Origin: Raffaelea ambrosiae
Taxonomy: Eukaryota > Ascomycota > Sordariomycetes > Ophiostomatales > Ophiostomataceae
Length of the DNA stretch: 64,000 nt
NCBI GenBank assembly: GCA_002778195.1
Contig: PCDI01000001.1
Location: 4,117,869 to 4,181,868 of the forward strand
Reading direction: 5' to 3'
The translations under genes were made by a program, and so were the position numbers. Position 1 is the stretch's first letter. Every line of letters starts with the position of its first letter. This document shows, piece after piece, positions 21,345 through 35,300 of the stretch. A model generated the notes under the pieces. That model did no database searches. It saw nothing but the letters and a program-made list of their open reading frames with translations, and was not told where the DNA came from.

Positions 21345-22536
21345 GAAAGACGAGAACACGAGAACACGAGACGTGAAAACAAAGCATCGAGTGAAAATGT
21401 TACAAAATACCAGAAAGAAACTCTTGTCTGGGACCAAAAAAAAAAGGTCCCCTGAGGTCAGCCTTGTCTTCCACCCGGCTTGTTATTTCCATGCGCCCAA
21501 CAGGATGGTACTGCATTTCATTGGCACAGACACAGAAGGCTGATCGGACCTGCATCGAGTGCTCGAAATCCATGGTTCCCTAAATACGCAAGGTAGTATG
21601 GGGGATCTCTATGTCGATCACGCCCTCAGGCCAAGTGGGATGTTGGTTCCATATTTGTCCCCTATTTCCTCGTCTTTGGGGTTTTGTTATCTCGATATTC
21701 CTTGTAGATCCAAATAGCTGTTCTGTGGCCACTCGCAGGTAACGCAATCCATGTGTGGGGGCGATTTTGTCGCATTGTCATTGTCAAAGTGATGGGACGC
21801 ATGTTCAGTCTAGATGTCTACAAAATAGTAAGAATCATTTTCGCGTTCTTTTTTTTTTTTTTTTTTCAAAAGCAACCCCCCTTTTTGTATTCGAAAAAAA
21901 AATCACTCTAGAAATAAATAAGAACCATATGAAAATCGAACCCTCTTGCGCGTACGCGCGCTCTGACCCGCTCTCTCTGTTCTTCCCTCGCCACCTCCAA
22001 AAAGGTATCATTTGGTATATTGTTTTGGAAGGGGGGGAAGATGAAGAGGGGGGGGTATTTGGGCAGCGAAAGAAAAGAAAAGAAAAAAGCAGCCAAACAC
22101 ACAATGTAGAAATCCGAGCATATAAATCCACAGGCGATGGTGAACACGCAGCAGGGGAGGGAGTATCCGAAAGGTAGAGAAGAAGAAAGAGCAAAAAAAA
22201 AAGGGAAAAGGAAAAAAAGGAAAAAAAAAATAAGGAGCACAGGAAACAAAGACACAAAGACCGACAGACAAACAAAAAAGCATTGTCCCCTAGGCATTGC
22301 CCCTTTGCCCCCTCGAAAACACTCTCCCTCTCTTCTCCGCCTTTGTCGATATTATGAAACTCTGTTTCTTGTCCTTTTCCCTGCCTTTGTCCAGATCCGT
22401 TCATCCTCTTCCTTCAGAACCTCTTTTTTTTTCTCCCAGCTGGACAGTAGGAACTTTTCTTTTCCCCCATTGAGCACATCTCTTTTCTTGAAGGCCCTCT
22501 TTCTCTCATGTTTCTCCTTCCTCTCTTCGTCTCTTT
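21345..22536. other. Gene-free stretch, 1.2 kb
   Basis: Convergent 3' flanks of the zinc-cluster gene and the DUF3602 gene. It holds long A and T tracts (for example about 21850-21866) and purine-rich DNA at 22020-22240. No gene, RNA or mobile element recognised. Confidence 0.55.
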
Positions 22537-22980
22537 TTACTTCTTCCCAAAAGAGCCAAACAGCTTGTGCTTCAGCTTGTCCGCCACGCTAATGTTGGCC
22601 GTCGGGTGTGCCGAAGACGAAGAAGGCGGAGGGGAAGAAGAAGCAGCCGCCGCCGGGGCCACCGCCTCCTCCCCCTTCTTCTTCTCGTGCTCCGGCGACA
22701 GGTGCGAGTTGCCCGCGCCGCCACGGCCCGTGTGGTAGTCGCTATGGTCGGTCGACGGCCGGACGGCGGCCTCGGGGACGATCTCTTCGTCGGCGCGCTC
22801 GAGCGACCGGCGCACGCCCTTGTCGCCAATGTTGCCGGCGCCGCCGCGGCCGGCGCTGAACGCGCCGTCTTCATGGGAGCCCTCCACGCCGGCGCGGACG
22901 ACCTCGCCGTCGACGTACTTGGTTTCGTCGTGGATGATGTTGCCAGCGCCGCCGCGGCCGTGGGAGACTTCAGAGGTCAT
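22537..22980 (-). CDS. DUF3602 protein with three GRGGAGN repeats
   Basis: Single-exon, 147 aa. Three perfect GRGGAGN motifs lie at residues 8-14, 44-50 and 85-91, spaced 36-41 residues apart, which defines the fungal DUF3602 family. The C-terminal half is Ala/Ser/Pro low complexity ending in a basic segment, VADKLKHKLFGSFGKK, that could form an amphipathic helix. No signal peptide or membrane helix. Small DUF3602 proteins are common in filamentous ascomycetes and have no settled biochemical role that I know of. The ATG at 22980 is preceded by an A/C-rich leader (on the coding strand). The upstream 2 kb up to the adenylyl cyclase end is gene-free, so it has its own promoter. Confidence 0.88.
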   Translation of the reverse strand: MTSEVSHGRGGAGNIIHDETKYVDGEVVRAGVEGSHEDGAFSAGRGGAGNIGDKGVRRSLERADEEIVPEAAVRPSTDHSDYHTGRGGAGNSHLSPEHEKKKGEEAVAPAAAASSSPPPSSSSAHPTANISVADKLKHKLFGSFGKK

Positions 22981-24960
22981 GGTGCTTGGTTGGTGGGGGG
23001 TTGGCTAAAAGTGTGTGGTGTGGGGTTGAGATAGGTATTTGTAGGCAGGTAGTGGGGAGAGATTGGCTGTGTATGGCGAGAAAAAAAGGCTTTTGAATTG
23101 TGGTCTTCCTTCTGCGATCAATTGTTTTGTTGTTCTGTACGAGTCAGTCCAGAAACAAACGAAAAAGTAGAACCCTTTGGTATTGCCTGTGGATTGAAAT
23201 ACCTTTTTACAGGGACTGGCGATAATAGTATGGGTATGACGTTGGGAACCCGTGACAAAGTTAGTTTTTTTTTTCCCCTTTTATTTTTCTGCAACGGGTA
23301 CACAAAAAAGGGAAAAACGTCCAAGTTATATGACCTGCCTAGTCTCAGGGCCGCCGATATAGGAATACTATAAGACAGGGAGGGATGGGGGAAAACCGGG
23401 GAATGGGTGGCTGGACCGTCTTGTCGCAGCTGATATCAAATCGAACAAAAAGTCGCATCAAATGGAAAACAACAGAAAACCCCAGAATAACGGTGGGGGC
23501 GAGACTCTGTCTTTCCGTCTCTCTCTCTCTCTCTCTCTCTTCCCTGCGCACGGGTCGTCTCCTCTCTCTGGAGCCGTGCTGGGACTGTCCTGTGGCCCTT
23601 GCAGGCAGAGAGATAACACGTCTGTCCAGCTGAGAGGCTGCCACTATCATGAGATTGCGGGATAATATGATAATATGCGTAATTGATCCCTAGCCTTAGT
23701 GGGGAGAGAGGGGAGCGAGCCCACACTGCCCAGTGCTCGCTTGGCGAGCGACCGTCCTGGGTCAAGCCACCAAGAAGACAAACGGCCCCAGCCAAGCCCA
23801 GCAGGGTGTAGGCTGGTCTTGGCAGCGAGAAGTCACCCCGTCCCCCCAGCCAATCTGAGCCCGCCAAAATTTATTACGTACCAGTGATGACTGCCCACTC
23901 CTGGAGATAGCAGCCACTAATACAATGCCGTACTGTGTAGTCATACTCGCTGCTCACGTATTAGTTACACCGTACACCCACCCACCAGAAGCAAGGCCAG
24001 CACAGACAGCCCAACAGCCCAGACAGCCTAGACGTGGGGCATCCAGCACGCAAGGCAAGCCCCCTGTCAACAGGGGAACCACCACAACAAGGCTGTCGTC
24101 AATGCACCGCCGTTGCGCCATCATCAGCCGAACAGGGCCCCCCTTTCACTTTTGCCGTTGTATTCTTTCCTATCACAAGGCCCTCCTGGATCTGCACAGC
24201 CGAAGCCGGGGTCTGGGCAGCGTGCGGGAGATCAGAAACACGAAATGCTGTCCTGATCAATACAGGAAAGCCATAAAGCACGCAAATTACGTTTACTGTT
24301 AGCTACACAACGGCACATACCATAACCAGGTTGTATTCCAATCCAACGCCCCACAACACTCAAGTCGTCTATCTCGAGGATATCAAAAAGAGACCAACCA
24401 CACTGGAGGGCCAGAAGGAAACCCAAAGAAACCCAAAATGGCCGCTTTGCATGCAAAAAGAAAACGTAACTATGCCGTCTTATTTGTCCGGTCCGCCTCC
24501 TTTCCCAAGAACAATGTCAAGTCAGTTTCGACTTCAGATGCTCTCTCCCAGAAGTGCAAAGAGATAAAACAACCAAGAAACAAATGAACGAATGAATAAA
24601 TAAATTAGAAAAAAAAAAACATAACCAAGAGTCGTGCATGTCGCTTGCTTCCTTTCCAAGAACCCCCGAGAAAATCCAACGAGAAATCCAAGAAAGTCCA
24701 GAAAGATCCAAGAAAGATCAATCCAAAACTTGGACCCATAACAGACAACCTAACCAATAGATGTGTGCGCCCGTTGGTGTATCCGTATATCTTACACCGT
24801 ATATATGCTGGGCAGAATTCCCTTTCCGTCAAAAGAAGACAACATATGTGCCGAGATATTGAAATTTTCGAGACCGTTTGTGCCGAGTTTTGTGTTTTTC
24901 TCATCTTGGTTCGTGTCATTTGATAATGCAGAGAAATGCCAGAGAAATGCCATGCATTCA
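22981..24960. other. Gene-free stretch, 2.0 kb
   Basis: Promoter side of the DUF3602 gene and 3' flank of adenylyl cyclase. It contains a CT dinucleotide run near 23517-23542 and the 10-mer TTACACCGTA twice, at 23965 and 24792. Short open frames here lack any family signature. No tRNA or other RNA gene recognised. Confidence 0.55.
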
Positions 24961-27900
24961 TCACTTCTCCTGTTCCGTGTCACTGCCATCGTCGTCCTCA
25001 TCATACTCCTCCTCATCGTCGTCGTCCTCGTCGTCGTCCTCCTCATCGTCCTCTTCATCGGCGATCTCTTCAATCTTCCCATACCGCGACTTGTACTTCT
25101 GCAATTCAGCCATCTGTGTTTGCAAAGCCGAGAAAATGTCCGTCATCGATGCCCGCAGATCGTCAAGCCGCCGAATCTCGCCACCGCCCATTGCCATATG
25201 CCGAAGACTGAGCGTGGTGATGCAAGTCTATCAAGGTTAGTACGAGCAAGAAACATACGCGTGGGAAGAAAGACCGTAAAAAGACAGAAAAGGTGAACAA
25301 GACTTACCTCAATCCGGCTCACTTGGTGTTCCATAAAATTCACCATGAAGCTCTCTGTGACATTGGCCCCGCGCGCCCTCATGTTGTCCAAAATATCCGT
25401 CTCGGGCGGACGTAGCCCAGTGCCACCGGGTGACTCAAGTGCACTGCAAATCATCTCTAGGCGTAGACTGACCCGCCACAGGGACCACACAACTTCCGGA
25501 ACAACCTTGAGATCGTCCACATGTGTGTCGGCCATGGAGATGGCCGCTGTTCCTGACGGTGTCCCCGGCTCCGTTGGCGAAAGCGCCTTGTTTGCATCGG
25601 CAGGAGCAGTCCCAGGTTCGCCGCCCTGCGCAGCGGTCGCAGCAGCGGCTGCAGCCCGCTCGTGCTGCTGGTGAGTCTCCATCCGGCCTGCCAGCGCATG
25701 CGGGTACAATGAATAGACCACTTCGGGATTTTCTAGGCCCTTGAGCTTAATTTCGCCCATCTCTTTGACCGCAAAACCCTGAGACGAGAGAGCCCGCAGC
25801 TCTTTGCGTATTGCCTGGGCAAAGTCGTCGTCGTCAAAGTCGGGCGCGTTCGGTGCGCCGGGCGCATCGTCCGTTCCTATGCTGCCGCCAGGCGACGACT
25901 CCTGGTATGTCTCCAGGCACCTCTGAATTTCCGAGATGAAGTCTGACGATACCGTGATCTGGCCACCATCGGCGACGCTCGAGATTCGCGATGCCTTGTT
26001 CACCATTGGTCCGTAGTAATCCATGCGCCTCGTAATCGGGTCAGGCTCGCACAGTGGCTCGCCCCAATGGATACCCATACGCACAGACAGGCCCCGGAAG
26101 ACGACGTTGTTGTCCTTGTCCATGATCAGCTGGCACGGAGTTGCATTGAGCATATCTGTCGGCCACTGCACGTCGAGCAGCAGTAGCTGCACCTGGAAGG
26201 CCCAGAGCAGGGCCGACGTTGCGGTAGGGAACGACACCATGAAAGCGTCGCCTTCCGTCTTGACTTCAAAGCCGCCAATCTGCCGCAGCTGCCGCCGCAT
26301 CACTTCGTTGTGCAGTTTGATGGCCGACCGCATTGCCGCAGGGTATGTCTCCCACAGGTTGGTCGAGCTCTTGATATCGGTGAACACAATCGCAATGAGG
26401 CCTGTAGGAGCAGGCACCTCAGCCCCAAGCCGCTGCAATGTTGAGTCCAAAACATCGCCCTTGGTGCGCTTGCCACGCCGTGTCGGCGCCTGTTGTGAAT
26501 CCTCAAAGAGACCCGACGGATACAACGACATGCTCTGGCCACGGTGCAAGCGGGACCGCTCAGCCTTGCGCTTCAGATCTGAGACGCTAAGCATCATCAC
26601 CATGATCTTGCCGCTGGCACCATATGCCATGGCCAGATCACGAAGCTTCTGGGACGCCCGCATCAAATCTCCCCGCTCCTGCCTGGCAATATCTACTACC
26701 AATCCCGGGCTCACATATTCCCACAGCTCCTTGGTTGCAATGAGGACCGTCTCGTCCTGCTCACAGATTGTGCGGCTGGCCACGTGTGGCGCAGCCATCA
26801 CCGCTGGCATCAGGTCGGCATAGCCAAACGCGCGCGACACGTCGAGGGTGTCGTTGAGCCGTCCGTTACGCGATACCCACCCGCCAGCATCACGAATCCG
26901 CGAGCGTTCGCTTGGCTCGGCCGGATCGTGCTTGTGTGTGAGCATCTTGTGTGTGCCGTCGCTTTCGATAAGCATGGCCTGTGCATCGCCAATGTTGGCC
27001 ACGAACAGTTCCTGGCCTTGCAGGTACGCGACAGTGGCGACACCGCCCGAATTCAGATCCTCCCTTGTCAGAACCATGGGCGCAATTGATCCTCGGTGGA
27101 CATGTTGGACGCCGTTCGCTGATGGCATGCGGTCATCAGCCTGGATCGAGCTTGTCACCAAGTCCTTGTTAAGGTTCAAGAAGGCCCGGCGCAGCGCGTC
27201 TTCGGTTGTCTCGCCGTCCTTTGTCTTGAGTGCTTTTAGCTCAGCAGAGAACACACGTCCAAAGTTTTCGTGCAAAAACTTGGCAATCTTGGAGCCGCCA
27301 GATGACAAGGCTTGGCCATCAAACAGACCCAGGAGCATGTCATGTTCGCCATTGTCGTTGGAGCTGGAGGTGAACCGAGGAACGACAAGGTCGACTGTCG
27401 ACATATGCTCGTTCTTGCCCAGAGTGTCCGCCATGCCATAAGGCAGGAAGCCAGCCATGGATCCCGATGTCCGCACACGCCGGTCCTCGCTTTGGTCAGG
27501 GATGCTCGGTTGTGTTAACGTCACGTCCATGAGGCCCAGCACGCGCAGTTTCACCAGCCGGTTGAAATCCGTGTATTGCTCGGCCGGACGCAGGGCCGCT
27601 GCACCAGCACCATAGGCAGTCTGCTTGATCTCCAGCCGCCGGTTGCCCGACAAGTTCAGGTAGCGAAGATTGGGATTCAGATTCCAATTCCAGTCGTATG
27701 GCACGTTCGAGATATTGTACTTGAGCGAGTTGTTACCGCAGTCAAAGACGGCCAGCTTCTTAGCACGCGAGATATCGGCTGGCAAATTGGTGAACTTGTT
27801 GCCATTGATGTGCAACACTTGCAGCATGCTGTACTCGCCTAGGTCGTCTGCCGGCAGTGTCGTCAGCTCATTGCCCGACAAGTACAGCTCCACCAATTGT

Positions 27901-30900
27901 GGCCAGCCCGTCATCGATCGTTGCGGCATGTCGGTCAGATCGTTGTACGACAAGTTCAGCACACGCAGCTCCCCGAGAAGTGCAAGCTGGTCAAACACGT
28001 CATCGTCCAGCTGGTTGTCGGCAAGGTAGAGGTTGCGGAGGGACCCTGCAAATGTATTGGTGATACGCGAAGAGAGCCCCGAGTCCTTGCGTGTGGTGGG
28101 AGTCGGGGTGGCTGCACCGGAACTTGGTATCGTGCTCCTCGACACGACCGACGTCTTTCTGCCACCTTTGCCGTAGACCGAAACAACCGAGCTCTTCCGA
28201 TCCGCGCCCGCGGGAACGGGGGACGGGCCGACACTCAGCAGCGTACTCGACGCCTGGCTCGGCCGTCTCGAACCGTCGACACTGGCAAGCTCCTCGGAGC
28301 TGGGCGTCGAAGAGAGGGTGCCCACCGTGCTGTTCATTCTCATGGAAGAGTTGGTCGACATTGACTCCTTTGAGTCGCCTGGCAATTGCGGCGGACGCGA
28401 GGCCGGCTTGGGGAAATTGTCAAGCACGTTGGACGACGCGTTGAGCGTCTCGAGTTTGTTGGCCCACCATATCTCCATGGGCAACTTGCGGATGTTGTTA
28501 CCGCGCACGTCAAGTACGCGCAGCTCAGTCAAGCAGCCGATTTCGGGCGGGAGCTCGCCAACCGAGTTGTTGGCAATGCTGAACATCTCCAGGCGGCCCA
28601 AGTTGCCAATCTGGTTGGGCAAGGACACGAAATAGTTCTTGTCCAGGTGCAACCGCTCCAGACTGCGCATGTTGTTGAACGAGTCAGCGATACTGGCCAG
28701 CTGAGCATTGGACAGGTTCAGCAGTTTCAGCGTTGGCAGAGGGCTGACGATCTCGAATCTGGTGATGGGATTGGCGTTCAGCTTCAGGGTGCGCAGCCGG
28801 TCGAAGCCGCCGACAAACTGAGAGATGCTGTTGTGATCGGCAGTCAGGATCTCGAGCTTGGGCAGCTCAGAAATAACATCTATGCTGGTGATGCCATTGT
28901 ATTTGATGTCCAGCTCGCGGAGACTCTGCAGGTCCTGGAAGGAAGAAGGCAAGGTGCCACTTAAGCGGTTGTTGGTAATAACAAACTTTTCGAGACTCTT
29001 CAACTTTCCGATGGACTCGGGCAGGGAGCTAATCAAGTTGAAGCTCATATCCAGGTCGATGAGACTTTCGATATCAGGGAGAAAGCTGGGGAACTTGTCC
29101 AGGAAATTCGAGGAGATGTTAAGAGAGCGCAGCGACCGATAGGCGCCAAAGTATTTCGGCAGATGCTTGAGGCGGTTGTTCGCCAGGTTGAGTTTCAGGA
29201 TGCCGGTGATCTCCTCGAGCTCGGCATGCTCCAAGGTGTCCACGCGGTTGTTAGATATGTCGAGGAAGGTCAGGCGACTGGCGCGGCCTAGACTGGGCGG
29301 CAGCCTCCGCGATTCGTTGTTGCTGTACTTGATATCACGCAGATTCAGGCAAGACTGAATGAAGTCGCGCGGCACATCTAGCGACAGGTTTCGGGAGAGG
29401 TTGAGAGAGATGATGTCACCAGCCTTGGAGTAGAGGCTGATGGGGATGGTGATGAGATTGCGACCGGAAAGGTCGATGTGGTTGACCTTTGGCATACGGC
29501 TGAGGCCCAGGTCGTGGGTCTTGGAGTGAAAGTCGCTCTCGCGAGCAGACAAGAACAGGAAGCGGCAGAGGTAACTGTTATCTTCTCGGCCTAGATCGCC
29601 GAGGTGATCGCGTTCTTCGTAGCCGACCTGCTTCAGCATACGTTTCTGGATTTGCAATGGCCGCTCCGCTGGGCTCAGAATGCGAATCAGGTCGTGTATC
29701 CGAAGGACAATCTGGTAGTTCATGCTCTCGGTGAAGACACGCTTAGACAGCTGCGCAATGACGTCTTGGACGCTGGAGTTGAGCGCCATCTGAAGGGTTG
29801 CAAACGTGCCGTCGCTCTTGAAAACACGGATGCAATAGTTCGCGCTCTTTTCTTCGGGCAGCGGCGAACTGCTCTCCTCGTCAGCTTCGGCAGCGAGAGC
29901 AGCGAGCTCCTCCGTCCGGCGCACAGCCCAGCTGTCTGGCGCATTCCAAGCACCATTTGGACCACCCGGACCAGGGGCCGCCCCAGGAGTGGCTGGGCTG
30001 GCAGCAGTGGCGGCCGCGCCAGAAATAACTTTGGTCTTGTAGTGGTCAACCCGTGCTGTTGGTGCACCGGCACCAGCTTTGCCAGCATCTCCATTCTTGA
30101 GGCTGTCGCTATCCAGTGGCGTCAGAGGCCCTGGCATGGACAGGATACCATCCATATTGTCCAGATTCGTATCCAAGAAGAACTGGGTCCCGTCGGCTGG
30201 ACGGTCTGTGGGCCCAATCATTTCTTCATGATCGTCGGTGCTCCGGTTTGTCCGGCTTCTCTTGGAGAAGGGGAACTTGTTGTTGAATGTGGCCTGCCGC
30301 GAGCTGGCTGCCGAGCGCAGTGAAGGAGTCGCATCGTAGTCGGTACGAGAACGTGGGAGTGGCTCGGACGCGAAGGGTGATATCTCCTCTGAGGGAGAGC
30401 CAAACTCCTGGCGAGAAGGACGGTGCGGCAGGGCGCGCGTAGAGACCGAGAATTTCTTCGATGGGGCAGGCGGAATTGTTTGACTGCTGCTGATCTGACC
30501 CGGCCTTACGCCCAGCTCTTCCTTGTCCTTGTGCCTCCTCAGACGACCGAGGAGACCTCTCCTGTGGTGGTGATGGTGGTCGCCAGGCGAGGCTTGCAAA
30601 TCGGCAGCACCATTCTTATTGGGGAACATGCTATGGCTGCTCTGGACACTCGGAGTAGGGCTCTGCGCACGAGGGCGGCCAGGGGCGGCAAAGGAGCCCG
30701 GCGCAGCACGGTCCCTCAGACTGACCACGGACTCTTCCCTACTGATGGACTGCCGCAGCCCGCGCGCATCTTCGGTGCTTTTGTTGTAGCGGTGGTGGGG
30801 TAGGGCGATGGAGTGGCTTGACCGTGAGGAGGAGGAAGTCTTGGGAGGGTTTTGCGAACCGGCATCGGAGGCGTATCGCTCGCGGTCTGGACCGCTAAGG

Positions 30901-32362
30901 GTATTTCGTACTGGTGCCTCGCCAAACTTGACAATGTCCTGTATTGGGTTTCAAGAGAAATTAGGCTGTCAGTCATGCTAGGAAGAGACAAGGAGCGAGG
31001 CTATGAAACCGGAAGAGAAAACAGGGTATTGTTTCCGTCCTGTTCATTTCGCTGGTGGTACCTAGGGTAAGTCACTTACATCCGCCTCTTGGTAGAGAAA
31101 AGGGACAACATCGGAAGAGGGAACGGGTGTGCGCGGGCGTGAAGACGATGGCGAAGCATCCCGGGTTTGGTCGGTGGCATTGGAAGGGTTGCGATCACGA
31201 TGGGAACGGCCCTGGCTGTAGGACAAGGAGCGCTGTTCCTTGCCAGTGGCGAGGCTGGTCTCGGATGAATCACGACCGGGGTAATCCTCGCCGAAGAAGC
31301 CCTGAAGCTTGCGCAGACCGGCCTGACGACGATCGCTGGTTCTGGAGGTCTGGCTGCTGGCGGTCGTGGCGACGCTGGCGACGGACGGGCGGCGGTCATC
31401 GTTGAAAGAGGCTGGGTCGGACGACTCGTTGGTGGCAGGCGTTTGCGTGTTGCGGACGGGCGGCACAGATGCGCGGAAGGCGGGCGACAGCTGCGACGCC
31501 ACGGAGCCGTTCTCGCTGGAGTCGTTGTAGAAGCTCGTCATGCCGGGGCCGCCGATAGACGATGGCGAGGTCTGGCCACCGCCACCCGAGCCATTGCCGG
31601 TCATCCAGGGCGCGACCTGGGAGAAGCCAGCGGAGCCTAGCGGGGTGATCTGGGGAATCTGAGGCGCGGTGGTGCTGCGGTTTGCCGCTCCGCCTCCGGC
31701 GCCGGCGCCGCCGGCGCCGCTGTTGCTGGAGCTATCCAGGACGGCGAGATCGCGTCGGTAATTGCCAAAGGCGTTGGAGGCGTGGTGGTATGGCTGCGCG
31801 GAAGTGGCAGTGGAGGAGAAGGTGGAGGAGGAGGAGACGAGGTTGTTGCCGCGGTGCGCGGCCGAGAAGGCGGTGGGTGACACCTGCGAGTCTTCTTTGA
31901 CGACGGGGGTTCTGTTGCTAGATGCAAAGGTAGCTTGGTCAGTTTCTGACTAAACGAATGAGCGTGGCAACAATGGAGAGGAGCAGCGCAGACGGCAAGC
32001 ATCATCGATGTGTGGCTGCCGCTAGCACATCCCTTCGGGCTGTCTGAGCTCTCTGAGCTGTCTGGGCTGTCTGGGCTGTCTTACCGAATCAGATGGCCAT
32101 GCTCGTCGGTCTTGAGACGCGAAGGGGGTCCGCGGCGGGAGCTGACAGAAGCCGAGTGTTTGACGGCGCCGCGGGCGTCGGTGGCGGGCGTGGAGGTGGT
32201 GCCGTACACCGAAGCAGAGGCGGCAGCGAATGCAGAGGCAGACGAAGAGGTGGGTGTCAGAGGAAGCGGCTTGGAATGTTTCACGGTGGCGGTGGAACGG
32301 CCGCTGTCGGTGGAGGAGCTCGTAATGGAGCTGATGCGCGAGACTGCTTCATTCCTGGTCAT
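24961..32362 (-). CDS. cr-1: Adenylyl cyclase (fungal class III, LRR-containing)
   Basis: Makes cAMP from ATP for the PKA pathway at the plasma membrane, under G-alpha and Ras control. Four exons: 32362-32085, 31917-31080, 30938-25308 and 25227-24961; 2337 aa, the expected size. Order seen: a Ser/Ala-rich N-terminus with HLIRNRTPVVKEDS at the first junction; a Ras-association-like segment near residue 738 (NYCIRVFKSDGTFATLQ); leucine-rich repeats about 850-1500; a PP2C-like domain about 1540-1820 (LLGLFDGQ, VANIGDAQAML, NGRLNDTLDVSRAFG); and the cyclase catalytic domain from about 1885 (IAIVFTDIKSSTNLWE, GGFEVKTEGDAFMVSFPT). The C-terminus has a coiled segment and a long Asp/Glu run. Intron 1 (167 bp) carries 10-bp CTGTCTGGG-type repeats. 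Orthologues include Neurospora cr-1 and Magnaporthe MAC1. Confidence 0.96.
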
Positions 32363-35300
32363 TGTCGTCGCCAGACAGGGGGCGAAGAGGGCATGGCCGA
32401 ATCACGCCCAGGGCGAAAGAGCTTGGTCGAGAAAGTGGAAGAAGGTGAAAGGCTGAGGAGGCCAGACGCAGAACGGAGCGAGTGTGGGTCGCGCTATTTT
32501 ACGACTTGCTTGGACAGACTCCCTGCCTCGTTGGTGGTTGGTTGGGCGGTGTTGGCGGTCGAACTCTTGTCTTGGGGAGGGGATCGCAAAGGAGTGGCTT
32601 TTTCTGGGTTTCGGAGCGGGGAGTGTCTTTTCTTTTTTTTCTAGTTTTCTCTTCGTTTGTGTTTCTGCGCTTTTGCGTTCAATTCAGACCATTGCTCCGA
32701 GGCTGGACACACAGAGCAGCGGGGGAGAGGAGCGTGTGGTTGTGGGCAGGCGAACGCGCGCTGTGAGCTGAGAGGAAAGATGGGGGAGAGGCTGAATCGA
32801 GGCGACCCAGAGCAAAGACAAGGGAGCTGTTAATAAAGAAAGAAAACAACGGCAGAGACGCAACCCAGACCCGGGTGGTGCGCGAATTGAGTGGACCACC
32901 GCAGACAGACACTGCGAAAGGGCCGACTGGCAGGAATTGGCAAAGTGACGCTACGAGCGCGCAAGCAAAGGCGGAGAAGACGGGGAGGGCGGCACTGTGG
33001 AAGAGTTTTGGCGATAGTTTTGGAGGGCAAAGCGTGTTCTTTTTTATTACTATTGTGGAATCGATGACGGAGAAGTCAGATTCAGTCACAGTGTTTGTGA
33101 GATAACTACAGTTTTGCGGTCTTCGCAGTCTCAGAGGGCAGTGACGACCGGCAGTCCCTTCTGCGGCAGGAGCGACTGGGCTGCTGGTGTGCATATGTGG
33201 TGTGAGCTGGTTTGAAGTTGGCCCGTCCACCGAGAGGGGTGGATGGATGGGGATCTCGGGAAGGAGCGACCAGGAGCAGGGCCAGTCAGGACGCAGCAAA
33301 AAGCTGGCAAAGAAAGGCGCGCGCAAGGACGCAGGACGCAGAACGCAAGGACACAAAATACGGTGGTGGTTCCGTGGCCGCAGCCCCAGGACCCTCCACA
33401 GTTTTAGTTTTGGGGGGGGGGCGACTGCGCTGGCTGGTCTCTGGTAGCGTGCAACCCCGTTGCCGAAGGTTGGGGGCAGCATTGGGTTTTGGCCTAAACC
33501 CTCGTCTTACTAGCGGATCGCGGGCGGACGGTTGGTGTGTGCATCGGCCAGAGTCCACTACGACAAAACGGAAGGAGTAGGAATGCCAACGAAACGGTCA
33601 AATGACCGGACCGCGCCCATAGCCTCCGTTTTCGCTGGATTGCACGAAACGGTGCCAAACGGGGATTGACGGGGATGTTTCGCGTGCTAGCCTACCACGA
33701 GCACTGACGGCAGGACGAACATGGACTCGGTGACAAGAACACAACACCACATGTCGGGACAGGCCCTGTCTCGGATACGTTGGAGCAGTGCCTGGGGGTG
33801 TGGGAAGGGCATGAGGAGCATGATGAGCATGACACGCACATTTGCGCACCCTATTCTGAGCAAGGCTTGGAGGGGCGGGGGTTGTGCAGGGCCGAGACAG
33901 GGCACAAACAGCACAAAGACAAGCACAGGCAGTCAGCAGTGGCAGCAGAAAGACCCTGTCGCAGATCAGGTGGCAGGTGGTGTGGGAGACAGAAGGAGGG
34001 GGAAATAGCACCGAGGCTATTTGCAAGACACGGTCTGCAGCTCTCTGCGTCTTTGGCAAAACGGTGTTTCTTTTTTGCATTTGTCCGTTGCTTTGTTGTG
34101 ACTCTTTTGCGTTGTTTCCCGGATGGACCCTGCTGAGAAGACCCTAGCATCTCATCGGACAGTCTTGTAGTATCGATTGCGACTCAAAGAGAATACGAAC
34201 ATCTAGCTGCGACTATGAAGATGCACGCGGATAGCTAGATAGACAGGAACACCGCTGGCAAGCTCAGTCTTGGCTGCCAGTTGCAACCACTCCTGACGCG
34301 GCTTGCATAGGCTGCAATGGCGGACGCTTGACAAGCTTGACAGAGTGTGCCCAGACAGCCGGGCCAAGGCACATACACGAATCCGTTCTTGTAATGGCAG
34401 CTATTATCCACTACCTTTGACGAACGCCAACGGGCCGCCAGGAACCCCCCGCGAGAAGTGACAAAAGAAACCAATAGCACGAAAAAAAGCAAGAAAACGG
34501 GAGAAAGCGAGAAGTGAAAAAGTGAGAAAGCAATGATCGAAGGGTGGCATTCTGCAACCAGTAATACCACCCTGGGAGCACGAAATTTGTACCGAATGGG
34601 AAAGGAAATAGGGAATTGTTGATTTTATTTAAATTGTCTGCGACGTTGTGAAAATAAAGAAACGGGAGGGAGTTGCTCTCCGAAAGGGGAAGCCACGACA
34701 GGGAGGTAGAGTACAGTGAGAAAACGGTGGTAGAACGGGAAGAAACGGGAAACAGACAATATTCGAACAAAAAAGAAGAAACAAGACAACAAACAGGACA
34801 GCAGAAAGACAAAGAATCGAGACCAGACCAGGCAGGACAAGACAGGACAGGCTCGGTGAAACACTATCCAATAGCAACGTTTCCGCCCTATGCCAGCCAA
34901 ACTGTGATCTGTGCACGCAAGGGAGACACACTCTAATTAGAGACCAGTCTTGGAGACATTACTAGAGACATTATTGGATACTAGCTGTGTGCATACAAAG
35001 CAACCAAGACACAGCTATCACAGGCCATTATCCTTCATTGTACGGTGCAAGATACTCAAACACGCACTCGCTCACATACACACGCACATACACTCCATCG
35101 CGCACTCAAGCGCACTATGCTGCCAAGGTGGCTCGCAGGGGAGGAACTGCAAAAAAGCGCATATTAACTATGTACAGATGCAGTTTGCCATTCGTGGACC
35201 GCATGCAAGATACATACCAAGCGTCCTATTTTGTGCAAGCCCGGCCAGTCTTGCATACGTGCACACAAAAACTCTCGACAAGCACGGTTAGTATCTTGCA

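Noticed and set aside
32679..33482. Minus-strand open frame of 267 codons in the adenylyl cyclase upstream region
   Set aside because: No domain or repeat, proline/serine-rich like translated CT-biased leader DNA; no splice logic connects it to a gene.
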